Part shown: positions 10,138-18,252 of the stretch, piece by piece | Position numbering within the stretch: position 1 is the first letter of the stretch | How the letters are laid out: each line of letters begins with the position of its first letter | Assembly: GCA_903839035.1 (NCBI GenBank) | Contig: CAIMAQ010000040.1 | Span: forward strand, 62,001 to 126,000 | Source: an uncultured Opitutia bacterium | GTDB taxonomy: Bacteria > Verrucomicrobiota > Verrucomicrobiia > Opitutales > Opitutaceae | Length of the DNA stretch: 64,000 bases | Reading direction: 5' to 3' | The notes under the pieces: model-generated | What the model was told of the DNA's origin: nothing | What the model saw: the letters and a program-made list of their open reading frames with translations, nothing else | Database searches by the model: none | Program-made: the position numbers and the translations under genes

Positions 10138-10179
10138 ACCCATCGCCCATGACCTAATGCCCATTACCCCAACCCCATG
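10138..10179. repeat. 7-bp array running into the xylB start codon
   Basis: Six heptads of the type GCCCATG/ACCTAAT occupy 10138-10179; the last one contains the xylB ATG (10177-10179). A loosely complementary heptad series (for example AATGGGC at 10042-10048) lies about 100 bp upstream. The xylB ribosome-binding region is therefore made of this repeat and shows no purine-rich Shine-Dalgarno sequence. Confidence 0.6.
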
Positions 10180-11694
10180 TCCCTATTCATCGGCATCGAT
10201 TCCGGCACCCAGAGCGTCAAGGCGGTCGTTCTCGACCTGAACACCCGCCAGGTCATTGCCGAGGCCTGGGCGCAGCACACCCTTATCGCCGGGCTGCCCG
10301 TGGGGCACATGGAGCAGCATCCGCAGGAGTGGACCGCAGCGCTCGACACCGTCCTGGGCGAGGTGGCGCGGCAGATTGACGGCCGCCGTGTGCGCGGCAT
10401 CGGCGTATCGGGACAGCAGCACGGCTTTGTGCCGCTCGACGCCAAGGGCCATGTGATCCGCCCGGCCAAGCTCTGGTGCGACACGAGCACCACGGCGGAA
10501 TGCTCGCTCATCACGAAAAAACTTGGCGGCCCGAAGGCGGCGATCCGCAAGACGGGCAATCTCATCCTGCCGGGTTTCACGGCCCCGAAAATTCTCTGGC
10601 TGAAACGGCACGAGCCGAGGAATTACCAGAAGCTGCGGCATGTGCTGCTGCCTCATGACTACCTCAATTTCTGGCTGACGGGGAATTACTTCATGGAGTT
10701 CGGCGATGCGTCCGGCACCGCGCTGATGGATGTGCGGAAGCGCGCGTGGTCGAGGGATGTGATCAACGCGATCGACCAGAAACTCGCGGCGTGGCTCCCG
10801 GTATTGTCGGAGTCGCACCAGGCGGCCGGTGTGCTCAAACCCGGCCTGGCCCAAAAATACGGCTTCACGGGCGACGTCGTCGTGAGTGCCGGTGGCGGCG
10901 ACAACATGATGGGCGCCATCGGCACGGGGAACGTCGCGCCGGGCGTGGTGACGGCGAGCTTCGGCACCAGCGGGACTATCTACGCCTACGCGGCAAAGCC
11001 GGTGGTGGATCCGCAGGGGGAGATCGCGGCGTTCTGCTCGTCGAGCGGCGGCTGGCTGCCGCTCTTGTGCACGATGAACGTGACGACGGTGACGGAGCAG
11101 GTGAGGGCCCTTTTCAACCAGGATCACGCCGCACTCGAGGCCGCGGTGCGCGGCACGCCGGCCGGCGCGGGCGGGCTCGTGCTGCTGCCGTACCTGGCGG
11201 GCGAGCGGACGCCGAATGTCCCGGACGGATCGGGCGTGCTGCTCGGGTTGAATCAGAAGACGTTCACCAGCGCCCATCTCGCCCGGGCGGCGATGGAAGG
11301 GGCCACCATGGGCATGAACTACGGACTGCGCCGGCTGGCCGCACTGGGGGTGACGGCGAAGGAGATCCGCGTGACGGGCGGCGGCGCGAAGTCGCCGGTG
11401 TGGCGCCAGCTGATGGCGGACATTTTCGGCGTGCCGGTGGTGGCCATGGTCGAGGACGAAGGCGCGGCGCTGGGCGGTGCGCTGCAGGCCGCGTGGTGTG
11501 TCGCGCGGCGCGAAGGCCGGCCCCAGGCGAAGCTCGGCGATTTCACGTCCGGCGTGGTGGCGATCAAGGAGCAGACGCGCTGCTGGCCGAACACGGCGAA
11601 TGTCGCGCGCTACCGGACGCTGCAGGCGCTGCAGGACCAGCTGAGCCTCGCGCTCCGGCCGGTGTTCGCCGCGCAGCGGAAGCTCGCGGAGTGA
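10177..11694 (+). CDS. xylB: Xylulokinase
   Basis: FGGY-family kinase that phosphorylates D-xylulose to xylulose 5-phosphate with ATP, feeding the pentose phosphate pathway. The 505-residue length is typical. The N-terminal ATPase phosphate-1 loop is FIGIDSGTQSVKAV. GVSGQQHGFVPLD carries the xylulose contact region seen in XylB (QQHG), and the second domain shows GGGDNMMGAIGTG, SFGTSGTIYAY and VTGGGAKSPVWRQLMAD, the FGGY adenosine motif. It lies 99 bp before a GH4 glycosidase on the same strand and may share a transcript with it, suggesting use of plant-derived sugars. Confidence 0.95.
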   Translation: MSLFIGIDSGTQSVKAVVLDLNTRQVIAEAWAQHTLIAGLPVGHMEQHPQEWTAALDTVLGEVARQIDGRRVRGIGVSGQQHGFVPLDAKGHVIRPAKLWCDTSTTAECSLITKKLGGPKAAIRKTGNLILPGFTAPKILWLKRHEPRNYQKLRHVLLPHDYLNFWLTGNYFMEFGDASGTALMDVRKRAWSRDVINAIDQKLAAWLPVLSESHQAAGVLKPGLAQKYGFTGDVVVSAGGGDNMMGAIGTGNVAPGVVTASFGTSGTIYAYAAKPVVDPQGEIAAFCSSSGGWLPLLCTMNVTTVTEQVRALFNQDHAALEAAVRGTPAGAGGLVLLPYLAGERTPNVPDGSGVLLGLNQKTFTSAHLARAAMEGATMGMNYGLRRLAALGVTAKEIRVTGGGAKSPVWRQLMADIFGVPVVAMVEDEGAALGGALQAAWCVARREGRPQAKLGDFTSGVVAIKEQTRCWPNTANVARYRTLQALQDQLSLALRPVFAAQRKLAE

Positions 11695-11793
11695 GTCACC
11701 TCCGAGCGAACATTCATCACTGCGCACTTGCCTAACGAAGGCGGCGCAGGATTTAGTCGCCCGCCTCGTTTCCCAATCCCTTCCAACCTTACC

Positions 11794-13266
11794 GTGAGCA
11801 CCAAACACAAACAAATCGGCCACGCCGACCACACCAAGGATGCCGCCGCGCGCGGCCTGGCCGGCAATCTCCTCCGTCCCATCAAGATCACCATGCTCGG
11901 CGCGGGCAGCGCGTTCACGCCCCGGCTGATGAATGACATCCTGCGGATCCCTGGCGACCAGGGCGGCACGATTGCGCTGGTGGACATCGACCGCGAGCGG
12001 CTCGACACGATGGTCAAGTTGATCACGCGGCTGACGCAGCAGATTGGGAAGACCAACTGGAAGGTCATCGGATCGGCCGACCGCCGGAAGGTGCTGGGCG
12101 GATCGCACTACATTGTGAACTGCATCGAGGTGAGTGGCACGGCCTGCGTACGCTTCGACAACGACATTCCCGCGAAGTACGGCATTGACCAGTGCATCGG
12201 CGACACGATCGGGCCTGGCGGTCTGTTCAAGTCCATGCGCACCATCCCGGTTTTCCTGCAGGTGCTGAAGGACGCGGAGGAGCTTTGCCCCGACGCGATC
12301 GTACTCAACTACACAAACCCGATGGCGATGATGTGCCTCGCGGCCGGCCGTTCGTCCACCATGCAGATCGTCGGCCTGTGCCATTCGGTACAGGGCACGA
12401 GCCACCTGCTGGCCGACCGCGCCGGCGTGCCGGTGAGCGAGATGGACTGGGAATGCGCCGGCATCAATCACATGGCGTGGTTCACCAAGCTCGAGCACAA
12501 CGGCAGGGACCTTTACCCGCTGCTGAAGCGCAAGGCGGCGGCGGAAGTCGCCCGCGCGCTCAAGGACGGCCGCGCGAAGAACCCGAAGAAGCTCAACCAC
12601 CACGAGTGGGAAGCGCCGCTCTGGCACAAGGATATCGTCCGCAAGGACATGATGCTGCACTTCGGCGCGTTCATCACCGAGTCCAGCGGCCACCTCTCGG
12701 AATACCTGCCGTACTACCGGAAGCGGAAGGACCTGATCTCGCGCTACAGCCGCGAAGGCTACGACGGCGGCACGAGTTTCTACGCGAACAACTGGCCGAC
12801 CTGGCGCAAGAACGCCGACCAGCAGCGCGCGCGCATGCTCGCCGGCAAGGAGGCGATGGAGTGGGAGCGCAGCTGGGAATACGCCAGCTGGATCATCGAG
12901 GCCCGCGAGAAGGACACGCCCTACCGCATTCACGGCAACGTGATGAACAACGTCGCCGGCGCCGGCCAGCTGATCACCAATCTGCCCGCCGACGGCTGCG
13001 TCGAGGTCGCCTGCATGGTGGACCGCAATGGCATCAATCCCACGCGCTACGGCGCGCTGCCGCGCCAGATGGCGGCGCTCTGCGACTCGAACATGCGGAT
13101 GTTCGACCTCGGCGCGCAGGCCTGCATCGAGCGCAGCAAGGAACTCGCGATCTACGCGCTGATGATGGACCCGCTCACCGCCGCCGTGTGCAGCCCCGAG
13201 GAGATCAAAAAGATGACCCTCGAGATGTTCGCCGCGGAGAAGGCGTACCTGCCGGGGTATCGTTGA
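11794..13266 (+). CDS. GH4 family glycosidase (alpha-galactosidase/alpha-glucosidase type)
   Basis: NAD+- and Mn2+-dependent glycosidase of family GH4, acting on alpha-linked sugars by an oxidation-elimination mechanism. The GTG at 11794 (MSTKHKQIG) is preferred over an upstream start at 11728 whose 22 extra residues are low in conservation. The Rossmann motif is KITMLGAGSAFTPRL, with the acidic NAD-ribose binder ALVDIDRERL. The substrate/metal motifs are LNYTNPMAM, GLCHSVQGT (metal-ligand Cys) and CAGINHMAW (catalytic-region His). The C-terminal half includes ITNLPADGCVEVACMVD. The CHS and NHM motifs fit MelA-like alpha-galactosidases; specificity is not certain. It follows xylB on the same strand. 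Confidence 0.88.
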   Translation: MSTKHKQIGHADHTKDAAARGLAGNLLRPIKITMLGAGSAFTPRLMNDILRIPGDQGGTIALVDIDRERLDTMVKLITRLTQQIGKTNWKVIGSADRRKVLGGSHYIVNCIEVSGTACVRFDNDIPAKYGIDQCIGDTIGPGGLFKSMRTIPVFLQVLKDAEELCPDAIVLNYTNPMAMMCLAAGRSSTMQIVGLCHSVQGTSHLLADRAGVPVSEMDWECAGINHMAWFTKLEHNGRDLYPLLKRKAAAEVARALKDGRAKNPKKLNHHEWEAPLWHKDIVRKDMMLHFGAFITESSGHLSEYLPYYRKRKDLISRYSREGYDGGTSFYANNWPTWRKNADQQRARMLAGKEAMEWERSWEYASWIIEAREKDTPYRIHGNVMNNVAGAGQLITNLPADGCVEVACMVDRNGINPTRYGALPRQMAALCDSNMRMFDLGAQACIERSKELAIYALMMDPLTAAVCSPEEIKKMTLEMFAAEKAYLPGYR

Positions 13267-13280
13267 GCGCGGGGCGCCCA

Positions 13281-13315
13281 GCGATTAGGGATAAGTTTTA
13301 AGGTTTAAGCGAAGG
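13281..13315. repeat. Five-unit 7-bp array after the GH4 gene
   Basis: Heptads GCGATTA, GGGATAA, GTTTTAA, GGTTTAA and GCGAAGG follow each other without a gap, 14 bp after the GH4 stop codon. The centre is much richer in A and T than its surroundings. Confidence 0.6.
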
Positions 13316-13326
13316 ACAGCAGCCAA

Positions 13327-13399
13327 GGTGGGCGGGCACGTCCCGTGCCCGCATTTGCTGCGCTCAGAAATGCTGCGACAGAGACGGCGCCGCCCACCT
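13327..13399. repeat. REP-like inverted element headed by GGTGGGCGG
   Basis: GGTGGGCGG at 13327-13335 faces CCGCCCACC at 13390-13398. The left end contains a perfect 9-bp stem with a 3-nt loop (GCGGGCACG, 13332-13340; CGTGCCCGC, 13344-13352). The right end abuts the stop codon of the acetyltransferase. It lies between two convergent genes and may end transcription in both directions, but has no T run. Confidence 0.65.
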
Positions 13400-13887
13400 C
13401 AGACGCGCTTGCCGAGGATGATCAGGTCGCGCTCGGTGTCGTCGAGTTTCGCCACGCGCGGCAGGTGTGCCCAGCGCTCGAAGCCGGAGGCGGCGAAGAG
13501 CCGCAAGCTCGGCTCGTTGTGGGCGAAGATGTAGCCGAGTACGGTGTGCACCCCGAGGGTCGGCGCGTGGGTCAGGGCGCGGGTCAGCAGCTGCTTGCCG
13601 AGACCAGCCCGGCGGTGTTTCTCCGCGACGTACAGCGCGATCATGATCGTGCCATCGTAGGCGGCGCGGGGGAAAAACGTGTCGAAGCTGAGCCAGGCGA
13701 GAATCTCGCCGTTTTCCTCGGCCACCCAGATCGGGCGCTTGGCCGGGTCGTGCGCCTGGAGCCAGGGCAGCCGGCTGGCGACGGTCACCGGCTCGAGGTC
13801 CGCCGTGACCATGCGGCTGGGGATGATCGAGTTGTAGATGGCAACAATGGTCGGCAGGTCGGCCTCGACGGCGTTACGGATGGTCAT
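13399..13887 (-). CDS. GNAT N-acetyltransferase (phosphinothricin-acetyltransferase-like)
   Basis: A 162-residue GNAT-fold enzyme that transfers acetyl from acetyl-CoA to an amine. The start MTIRNAVEADLPTIVAIYN and the long acceptor-side stretch resemble the PAT/Bar-like subfamily. The acetyl-CoA pyrophosphate loop is KHRRAGLGKQLL (Q/R-x-x-G-x-G/A) at about residues 90-101, followed by LGYIFAHNEPSLRLFAASGF, the usual NxxS motif of beta5-alpha4. The substrate is unknown; phosphinothricin-like, methionine sulfoximine or related amino acids are known for relatives. Confidence 0.85.
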   Translation of the reverse strand: MTIRNAVEADLPTIVAIYNSIIPSRMVTADLEPVTVASRLPWLQAHDPAKRPIWVAEENGEILAWLSFDTFFPRAAYDGTIMIALYVAEKHRRAGLGKQLLTRALTHAPTLGVHTVLGYIFAHNEPSLRLFAASGFERWAHLPRVAKLDDTERDLIILGKRV

Positions 13888-13893
13888 CGCCAG

Positions 13894-14142
13894 TTATTTC
13901 CTGATGAAGCGCAGCAGCCAGAGGAAGAGCAACGAACCCACCACGGCACAGATGAGCTGCCCGAGGAAATTGTGAGCGCCCAAGCCCAGGAGGTTAAAGC
14001 AAAAGCCGCCCAGGAACGCGCCAATGATGCCAACGATCATGTTGCCCAGAAGCCCGAATCCCTTGCCCTTGGTGATGAGGCCGCTGATCCAGCCGGCCAG
14101 CGCACCGACAATCAGGAAGACAACGAAGCTTTGAATCGTCAT
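13894..14142 (-). CDS. GlsB/YeaQ/YmgE-family small membrane protein
   Basis: An 82-residue, very hydrophobic inner-membrane protein with three predicted helices and the family's glycine-rich pattern (GALAGWISGLI, GLLGNMIVGIIGAFLGGF). Members are linked to stress response and were once called transglycosylase-associated proteins; the molecular job is not known. The gene lies 6 bp upstream of the acetyltransferase on the same strand, so the two are probably co-transcribed. Confidence 0.88.
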   Translation of the reverse strand: MTIQSFVVFLIVGALAGWISGLITKGKGFGLLGNMIVGIIGAFLGGFCFNLLGLGAHNFLGQLICAVVGSLLFLWLLRFIRK

Positions 14143-14194
14143 GTCGCCAGTCTGGCGGGGCGCTTCGGAGGCGCGAGTGAAATTCCGCCGGGGA

Positions 14195-14866
14195 TCAGGA
14201 ATCCGTGGCTGGCCGGGCGAACTCCATCTTCTTCAGGATGTCGGCCAGCCGCAGCCGGAGAATCTCGTCCTCCTCGGCGGTGGTTTTCCGGTACGAACTG
14301 CGCTCGATCTCACGCTCAGCGAGCTCGGTGCTGAAGATGTAAATGGTGCCACGCCGGACGAAGACTAGATTACCGCGTTTCGCGACGACCGGCTTGTCAT
14401 CGGCCCTGAGGAGGACGCGCTTGTCGCCAAACATCGATCCGCCCGGCAGGAGGGTGTAGGCGAGCAGGGCGCCGTTCATGATCTCAGGCTCGAAGCGCTC
14501 ACTCTCGGTGCGGGCCTCGGGAAACAGGTTGCGGAAGTCCGACATCACGAACGCTTCGAAAAAATACGCGAGGTAGTCCTTCAGTCCGCGGGTGGAGAGC
14601 TCCCAGCGCTGGGTCGCATCGAGGGGAAAGGCGGCGATGCTGACGTGCAGGTTGAAGCGGTCCTGGAAGGTGACGACGTTGGGGGTGTCAATGATAGTGC
14701 CGCCGAGTTCCGGCAGGACCGGGATCGCGATGCGAAAGGTGCCACCCGGAGCAATGTAGGTCTTGTCCTCCACGCGTCCCGACAGTCCCGGTTTCAAGCC
14801 CGGCCCGGGCTGGGCCAGCAACGGCCCGGCGGCGAGTAACAGGGCAATGGGAATGAAGCGCAGCAT
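14195..14866 (-). CDS. Secreted protein of unknown function
   Basis: A 223-residue protein with a clear Sec signal peptide (MLRFIPIALLLAAGPLLAQ). The ATG at 14866 is chosen because it starts this signal; 14899 would put 11 residues before it. The mature chain is soluble, mixed alpha/beta, with no cysteine pair or repeat and no enzyme motif I recognise. It lies 52 bp after rsmA on the same strand, so it may be read from the trpC-rsmA transcript. Confidence 0.6.
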   Translation of the reverse strand: MLRFIPIALLLAAGPLLAQPGPGLKPGLSGRVEDKTYIAPGGTFRIAIPVLPELGGTIIDTPNVVTFQDRFNLHVSIAAFPLDATQRWELSTRGLKDYLAYFFEAFVMSDFRNLFPEARTESERFEPEIMNGALLAYTLLPGGSMFGDKRVLLRADDKPVVAKRGNLVFVRRGTIYIFSTELAEREIERSSYRKTTAEEDEILRLRLADILKKMEFARPATDS

Positions 14867-14918
14867 GGATGTGACAACTAAGCGAAAAACCGCGGCCATT
14901 CAAGCCGGGCCTCACCCG

Positions 14919-15749
14919 TCATACCGCCAGCTTGCGCCAAAGTTCCACCGGAATGGCCTCCGCCCGGGTTTGGCCGGACAGCCCGGCGGCGGTGAGTTGC
15001 GCCACCCAGGCGGCGCCTTCGTCGGGCAACAGCCCGCGCAGAAGTCCGCCCACCTGTTTACGGCGTTGCTGGAAACAGGCGCGGATCAGGGTCTTCACCG
15101 CGGTCGGGAAAACGTGGGGCGCCGGTTTCCTCACGAGGACGAGCAGGTACGACTCGATGTCGGGCTTCGGGTAAAAGCAGGCCGAGTCCACCTTGTGGCC
15201 GGGCGCGACATCATAGGCCGCCTGGAGAAAAACGGAGATGGCACCGAACTGCTTGCCCCCGGGCGCGGCGGCGTAGCGCTGCGCGGCTTCCTGCTGGAGC
15301 ATAAGAACCATGCGATCCGGCAACGGACCGGAAAGGACGGCGTCCATCCAGGGCGTCGAGATGGCGTAGGGCAGGTTGGCGACGACCTTGAAGCCGGCGG
15401 CTGCGCGCGCGGCTGGGAGTCCGGCGAGCGGTTCCTCGACAGCGTCACCCTCGAGCAGATGCAGTCGGTTGGCGGCGAGAGGGAGGACGGATTCCTCGAG
15501 ATGCAGGTGCAGGTTGCGGTCCTTCTCGACGGCCCAGACCTCGGCGCCGGCGGCGAGCAGGGCGCTGGTCAGCGTGCCGAGGCCGGGACCAACCTCAACG
15601 ACGGTGTCCCCGGGGGCGATGGCGGCGAGCTCGAGGGATTTGCGGACGATGTTGCCGTCCACGAGGAAATTCTGCCCGAGGAAACGCTTCGGCTGGTGGC
15701 CAAGCTTGGCGAGCAACTCGCGCGTGGTCGTGAACGAGAGCGGTGGCAT
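14919..15749 (-). CDS. rsmA: 16S rRNA N6,N6-dimethyladenosine transferase
   Basis: RsmA (KsgA) dimethylates two adjacent adenines in the 3' terminal helix of 16S rRNA during small-subunit assembly, using SAM. The protein (276 residues) begins with the family's RFLGQNFLVD. SAM motif I is VVEVGPGLGTLT (about 47-58), and the catalytic motif IV is NLPYAIS (N-L-P-Y). The C-terminal rRNA-binding helices contain FQQRRKQVGGLLRG. Its ATG overlaps the trpC stop as TGATG, a sign of translational coupling. Confidence 0.95.
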   Translation of the reverse strand: MPPLSFTTTRELLAKLGHQPKRFLGQNFLVDGNIVRKSLELAAIAPGDTVVEVGPGLGTLTSALLAAGAEVWAVEKDRNLHLHLEESVLPLAANRLHLLEGDAVEEPLAGLPAARAAAGFKVVANLPYAISTPWMDAVLSGPLPDRMVLMLQQEAAQRYAAAPGGKQFGAISVFLQAAYDVAPGHKVDSACFYPKPDIESYLLVLVRKPAPHVFPTAVKTLIRACFQQRRKQVGGLLRGLLPDEGAAWVAQLTAAGLSGQTRAEAIPVELWRKLAV

Positions 15750-16543
15750 CAGGCGGACCGCAGCTGCGCGGCAAGGACGGCGGGATCGGGGGCGCGCATC
15801 AGGGCCTCGCCCACCAGCACGCCATGGGCGCCGGCGGCGCGGACGCGGGCGGCATCGGCCGCGGAGTGAATTCCGCTCTCGCTGATGGCAATGACGTCGC
15901 GCGGGAATTGCGGAATGAGCCGTTCGCTCAGGGCGAGGTCGGTCTTGAAGATGGCGAGGTCCCGGTTGTTCACGCCGATGATCTTCGCGCCGTGCCGGAT
16001 CGCGCGGGCCAGGTCGGCCTCGTGGTGGATCTCGAACAAGGCATCGAGCCCGGCGGACTGCGCGGCGGCGGCCAGGGGCTTGATTTCCTCGTCGGTTAGC
16101 GCGCGCACAATGATCAGGATCGCGCTGGCCCCGGCCTCGCAGGCCTGCACGACCTGGATCGGATGGACCATGAAGTCCTTGCGCAGGCAGGGGATGGCGG
16201 GCGGATTCGAACGAAAATGGCCGGTGACGCCGCGGAGGTCGTCGAGTGAGCCGCCGAAGAATTTGTCGTCGGTCAGGACCGAAAGCGCATCCGCGCCGGC
16301 CGCCTGGTAGCGCTTGGCCTGATCGGTGGCATTGGCGCCGGCCTTGATGTCACCGGCGGACGGCGAGCGACGCTTGATCTCGGCGATGATGGCGAGTTTG
16401 CCGTCGGCCCGGCGCAGGCCGGTGGCAAAGGACGGCGGGCGGTTGGCGGAGTACTGGGCGAGCTCGGTTTCGGACACGGGACGGACGAGCGGGGCGATTT
16501 CGCGCCGCTTCCAGGCCATGATCTCGGTGAGCTTGTCGGACAT
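15749..16543 (-). CDS. trpC: Indole-3-glycerol phosphate synthase
   Basis: Closes the ring of CdRP to indole-3-glycerol phosphate in tryptophan biosynthesis. The 264-residue (beta/alpha)8 barrel starts at the ATG at 16543 (MSDKLTEIMAWKRREIAP), the family's normal N-terminus; an upstream start at 16579 would add cysteine-rich non-homologous residues. Diagnostic stretches are IAEIKRRSPSAGDI (catalytic Lys and Glu), ALSVLTDDKFFGGS, CLRKDFMV, IGVNNRDL and ISESGIH. It is the only trp gene here, coupled to rsmA, and faces mazG across a paired-arm repeat. Confidence 0.95.
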   Translation of the reverse strand: MSDKLTEIMAWKRREIAPLVRPVSETELAQYSANRPPSFATGLRRADGKLAIIAEIKRRSPSAGDIKAGANATDQAKRYQAAGADALSVLTDDKFFGGSLDDLRGVTGHFRSNPPAIPCLRKDFMVHPIQVVQACEAGASAILIIVRALTDEEIKPLAAAAQSAGLDALFEIHHEADLARAIRHGAKIIGVNNRDLAIFKTDLALSERLIPQFPRDVIAISESGIHSAADAARVRAAGAHGVLVGEALMRAPDPAVLAAQLRSA

Positions 16544-16550
16544 CAGGCCC

Positions 16551-16617
16551 ACGGAACACCCGGAACACCCGGAAGACAAAGCCGAAAAATTTCCGTGTAT
16601 TCCGGGTGTTCCGCGGG
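16551..16617. repeat. Inverted arms of three 9-bp units each, between trpC and mazG
   Basis: Three 9-bp units (ACGGAACAC, CCGGAACAC, CCGGAAGAC; 16551-16577) face three inverse units (16591-16617) across a 13-bp centre. Within the arms CGGAACACCCGGAA (16561-16574) and TTCCGGGTGTTCCG (16600-16613) are a perfect 14-bp inverted repeat. The whole structure sits between divergent start codons. Confidence 0.85.
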
Positions 16618-16629
16618 CAACTTCCGTCC

Positions 16630-17298
16630 ATGAGCGCGATTGACGATCTTCGGCAGACCATGGCCCGGCTGCGGGCGCCCGACGGGTGTCCGTGGGACCA
16701 GGAGCAGACCCACGCCTCGCTGGTGCGCTGCCTGATTGACGAGGTGAGCGAGCTGATTGACACGATCGACCGCAACGACCTGCCGCACATGCGCGAGGAA
16801 CTCGGCGACGTGCTCATCCAAGTGGTGTTTCACGCCCAGCTGGCGCAGGAAGCCGGGCTGTTCAACTTCGACGATGTCGCCCACGATATTAACGAGAAGC
16901 TCGTGCGGCGGCACCCCCATGTGTTCGGCGCCGACAAGCTGCAGACTTCGGAGCAGGTGCTCGTCCAGTGGGATGTGATCAAGGCCACGGAGAAGAAACT
17001 CGGGCCCAAGCCGTCGTCCGTGTTCAAGAACCTGCCGCCGCGGCTGCCGGCGCTGATGTACGCCGAGGCCGTGTGGAAGCAGATCGCGAAGAACAAGCTG
17101 CCGGTGAACAAGTCGGTGGACTCCGCCCAGGTGACCGCACTCAGCCCGCATCTCACGGAGGAGCAGCTTGGCCGGATGCTGTTTGAGCTCACGGCAGCAG
17201 CGCAGGCGAAGGGACTCGATCCCGAGGACGCGCTGCGCAAGCACGCGAACAAGGTCATGCGCGATGTCGAAGCCCGCCTCCAGCCCACCACCGCCTGA
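16630..17298 (+). CDS. mazG: Nucleoside triphosphate pyrophosphohydrolase MazG
   Basis: House-cleaning all-alpha NTP pyrophosphohydrolase. The start at 16630 (MSAIDDLRQTMARLRAPDGCPWDQEQTH) matches the usual MazG N-terminus. The Mg-binding motif E-x-x-E...E-x-x-D appears as DEVSELIDTI followed by MREELGDVLIQVVFH. The protein has 222 residues, with a second, less conserved MazG half at the C-terminus. Its last 35 bp overlap the start of the Xer recombinase gene, so the two are likely co-expressed. Confidence 0.93.
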   Translation: MSAIDDLRQTMARLRAPDGCPWDQEQTHASLVRCLIDEVSELIDTIDRNDLPHMREELGDVLIQVVFHAQLAQEAGLFNFDDVAHDINEKLVRRHPHVFGADKLQTSEQVLVQWDVIKATEKKLGPKPSSVFKNLPPRLPALMYAEAVWKQIAKNKLPVNKSVDSAQVTALSPHLTEEQLGRMLFELTAAAQAKGLDPEDALRKHANKVMRDVEARLQPTTA

Positions 17299-18217
17299 GC
17301 TGCCGCCGGAAGTGGTGGCCGAATGGTGGCTGCCGTTCGCGGACTACCTCGCGAAGGAGCGGCGCTACTCGCCCTACACGCTGCGCAACTACCGGCAGGC
17401 GTTTGAGGACTTTTACCGCTGGCGCACCCAGGCGGGCGGGTCGGCGATGGACTTTGACGGGCTGGGTCCGCGGGAGGTGCGCGACTTTGTGATCGAGGCA
17501 CAGCGGCGGTTTGGCCGGCGGACGCTACACAACCACGTGTCAGGACTAAGGGCGTTTTTCAAATTCTGGCTCTCGCGGGAAAAGGTGAAACGTAATCCCT
17601 TCACTGGCGTGCCGCTGCCGAAGCTTGAGCGGCGCCTGCCGAAGTTCCTCACGGAGGAGCAGATGGTGAAGCTGCTCGGTGGACCCCAGCGGCTGCTGGC
17701 GAATGGGAGCATCGATGCGTTCACCGCCTGCCGCGACCGGCTGGTGATGGAGCTGCTCTACGGTGGCGGACTCCGCGTGAGCGAGCTTGTGGGGCTGAAT
17801 TACGGCGCGATCGACTTCGATTCGGGCGTGGCGCGAGTGCTCGGCAAGGGACGCAAGGAACGGCTGTGTCCGCTCGGTAAAGTGGCCACGGCGCTGCTCA
17901 CGCGGTTCAGGACAGAGTTCGCCGGCGAGGTGCGCCCGAGCTCTGCCGTGGTGATTGACTCCCGGCATCACCGGTTGCCCGTGCGGCAGGTCCAGTTGAT
18001 GCTGAAGCGCTATCTGGCGCTCGCGGAGCTGCCGATGGACCTGACGCCGCACAAGCTGCGGCACTCGTATGCGACGCACCTGCTGAATGCCGGCGCCGAT
18101 TTGCGACTCGTGCAGGAATTGCTCGGTCACGCCCAGCTGGTGACGACGCAGGTGTACACGCATGTCAGCGTGGCGCGGCTGAAGGAAATCCACGCCCGGG
18201 CACACCCGCGGGGGTGA
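17264..18217 (+). CDS. xerC: Tyrosine recombinase of the XerC/XerD type
   Basis: Site-specific recombinase that resolves chromosome dimers at dif-like sites. The ATG at 17264 gives a 317-residue protein with a proline-rich N-terminus, then the SAM-like core-binding domain (about 20-105) and the catalytic domain. The catalytic residues are all present: Arg171 (GGGLRVSEL), Lys in GKGRKER (195-198), His263-x-x-Arg266 (HKLRHSYATHLL), His289 (LGHAQ) and nucleophile Tyr298 (TQVYTHV). Overlap with mazG argues for a host gene, not an integrase of a mobile element. XerC versus XerD cannot be settled here. Confidence 0.9.
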   Translation: MSKPASSPPPPELPPEVVAEWWLPFADYLAKERRYSPYTLRNYRQAFEDFYRWRTQAGGSAMDFDGLGPREVRDFVIEAQRRFGRRTLHNHVSGLRAFFKFWLSREKVKRNPFTGVPLPKLERRLPKFLTEEQMVKLLGGPQRLLANGSIDAFTACRDRLVMELLYGGGLRVSELVGLNYGAIDFDSGVARVLGKGRKERLCPLGKVATALLTRFRTEFAGEVRPSSAVVIDSRHHRLPVRQVQLMLKRYLALAELPMDLTPHKLRHSYATHLLNAGADLRLVQELLGHAQLVTTQVYTHVSVARLKEIHARAHPRG

Positions 18218-18252
18218 TAACCGACCGTAGCGCGCTAGTCCAAACGCACCCG

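Noticed and set aside
10183-12933. A 916-codon open frame on the minus strand across xylB and the GH4 gene
   Set aside because: Shadow of two real genes on the other strand; crosses the gap between them and shows no motif.
17264-18217. Integrase marking a genomic island
   Set aside because: The protein is of the Xer type, overlaps mazG, and no tRNA target, att repeat or island-like genes follow.
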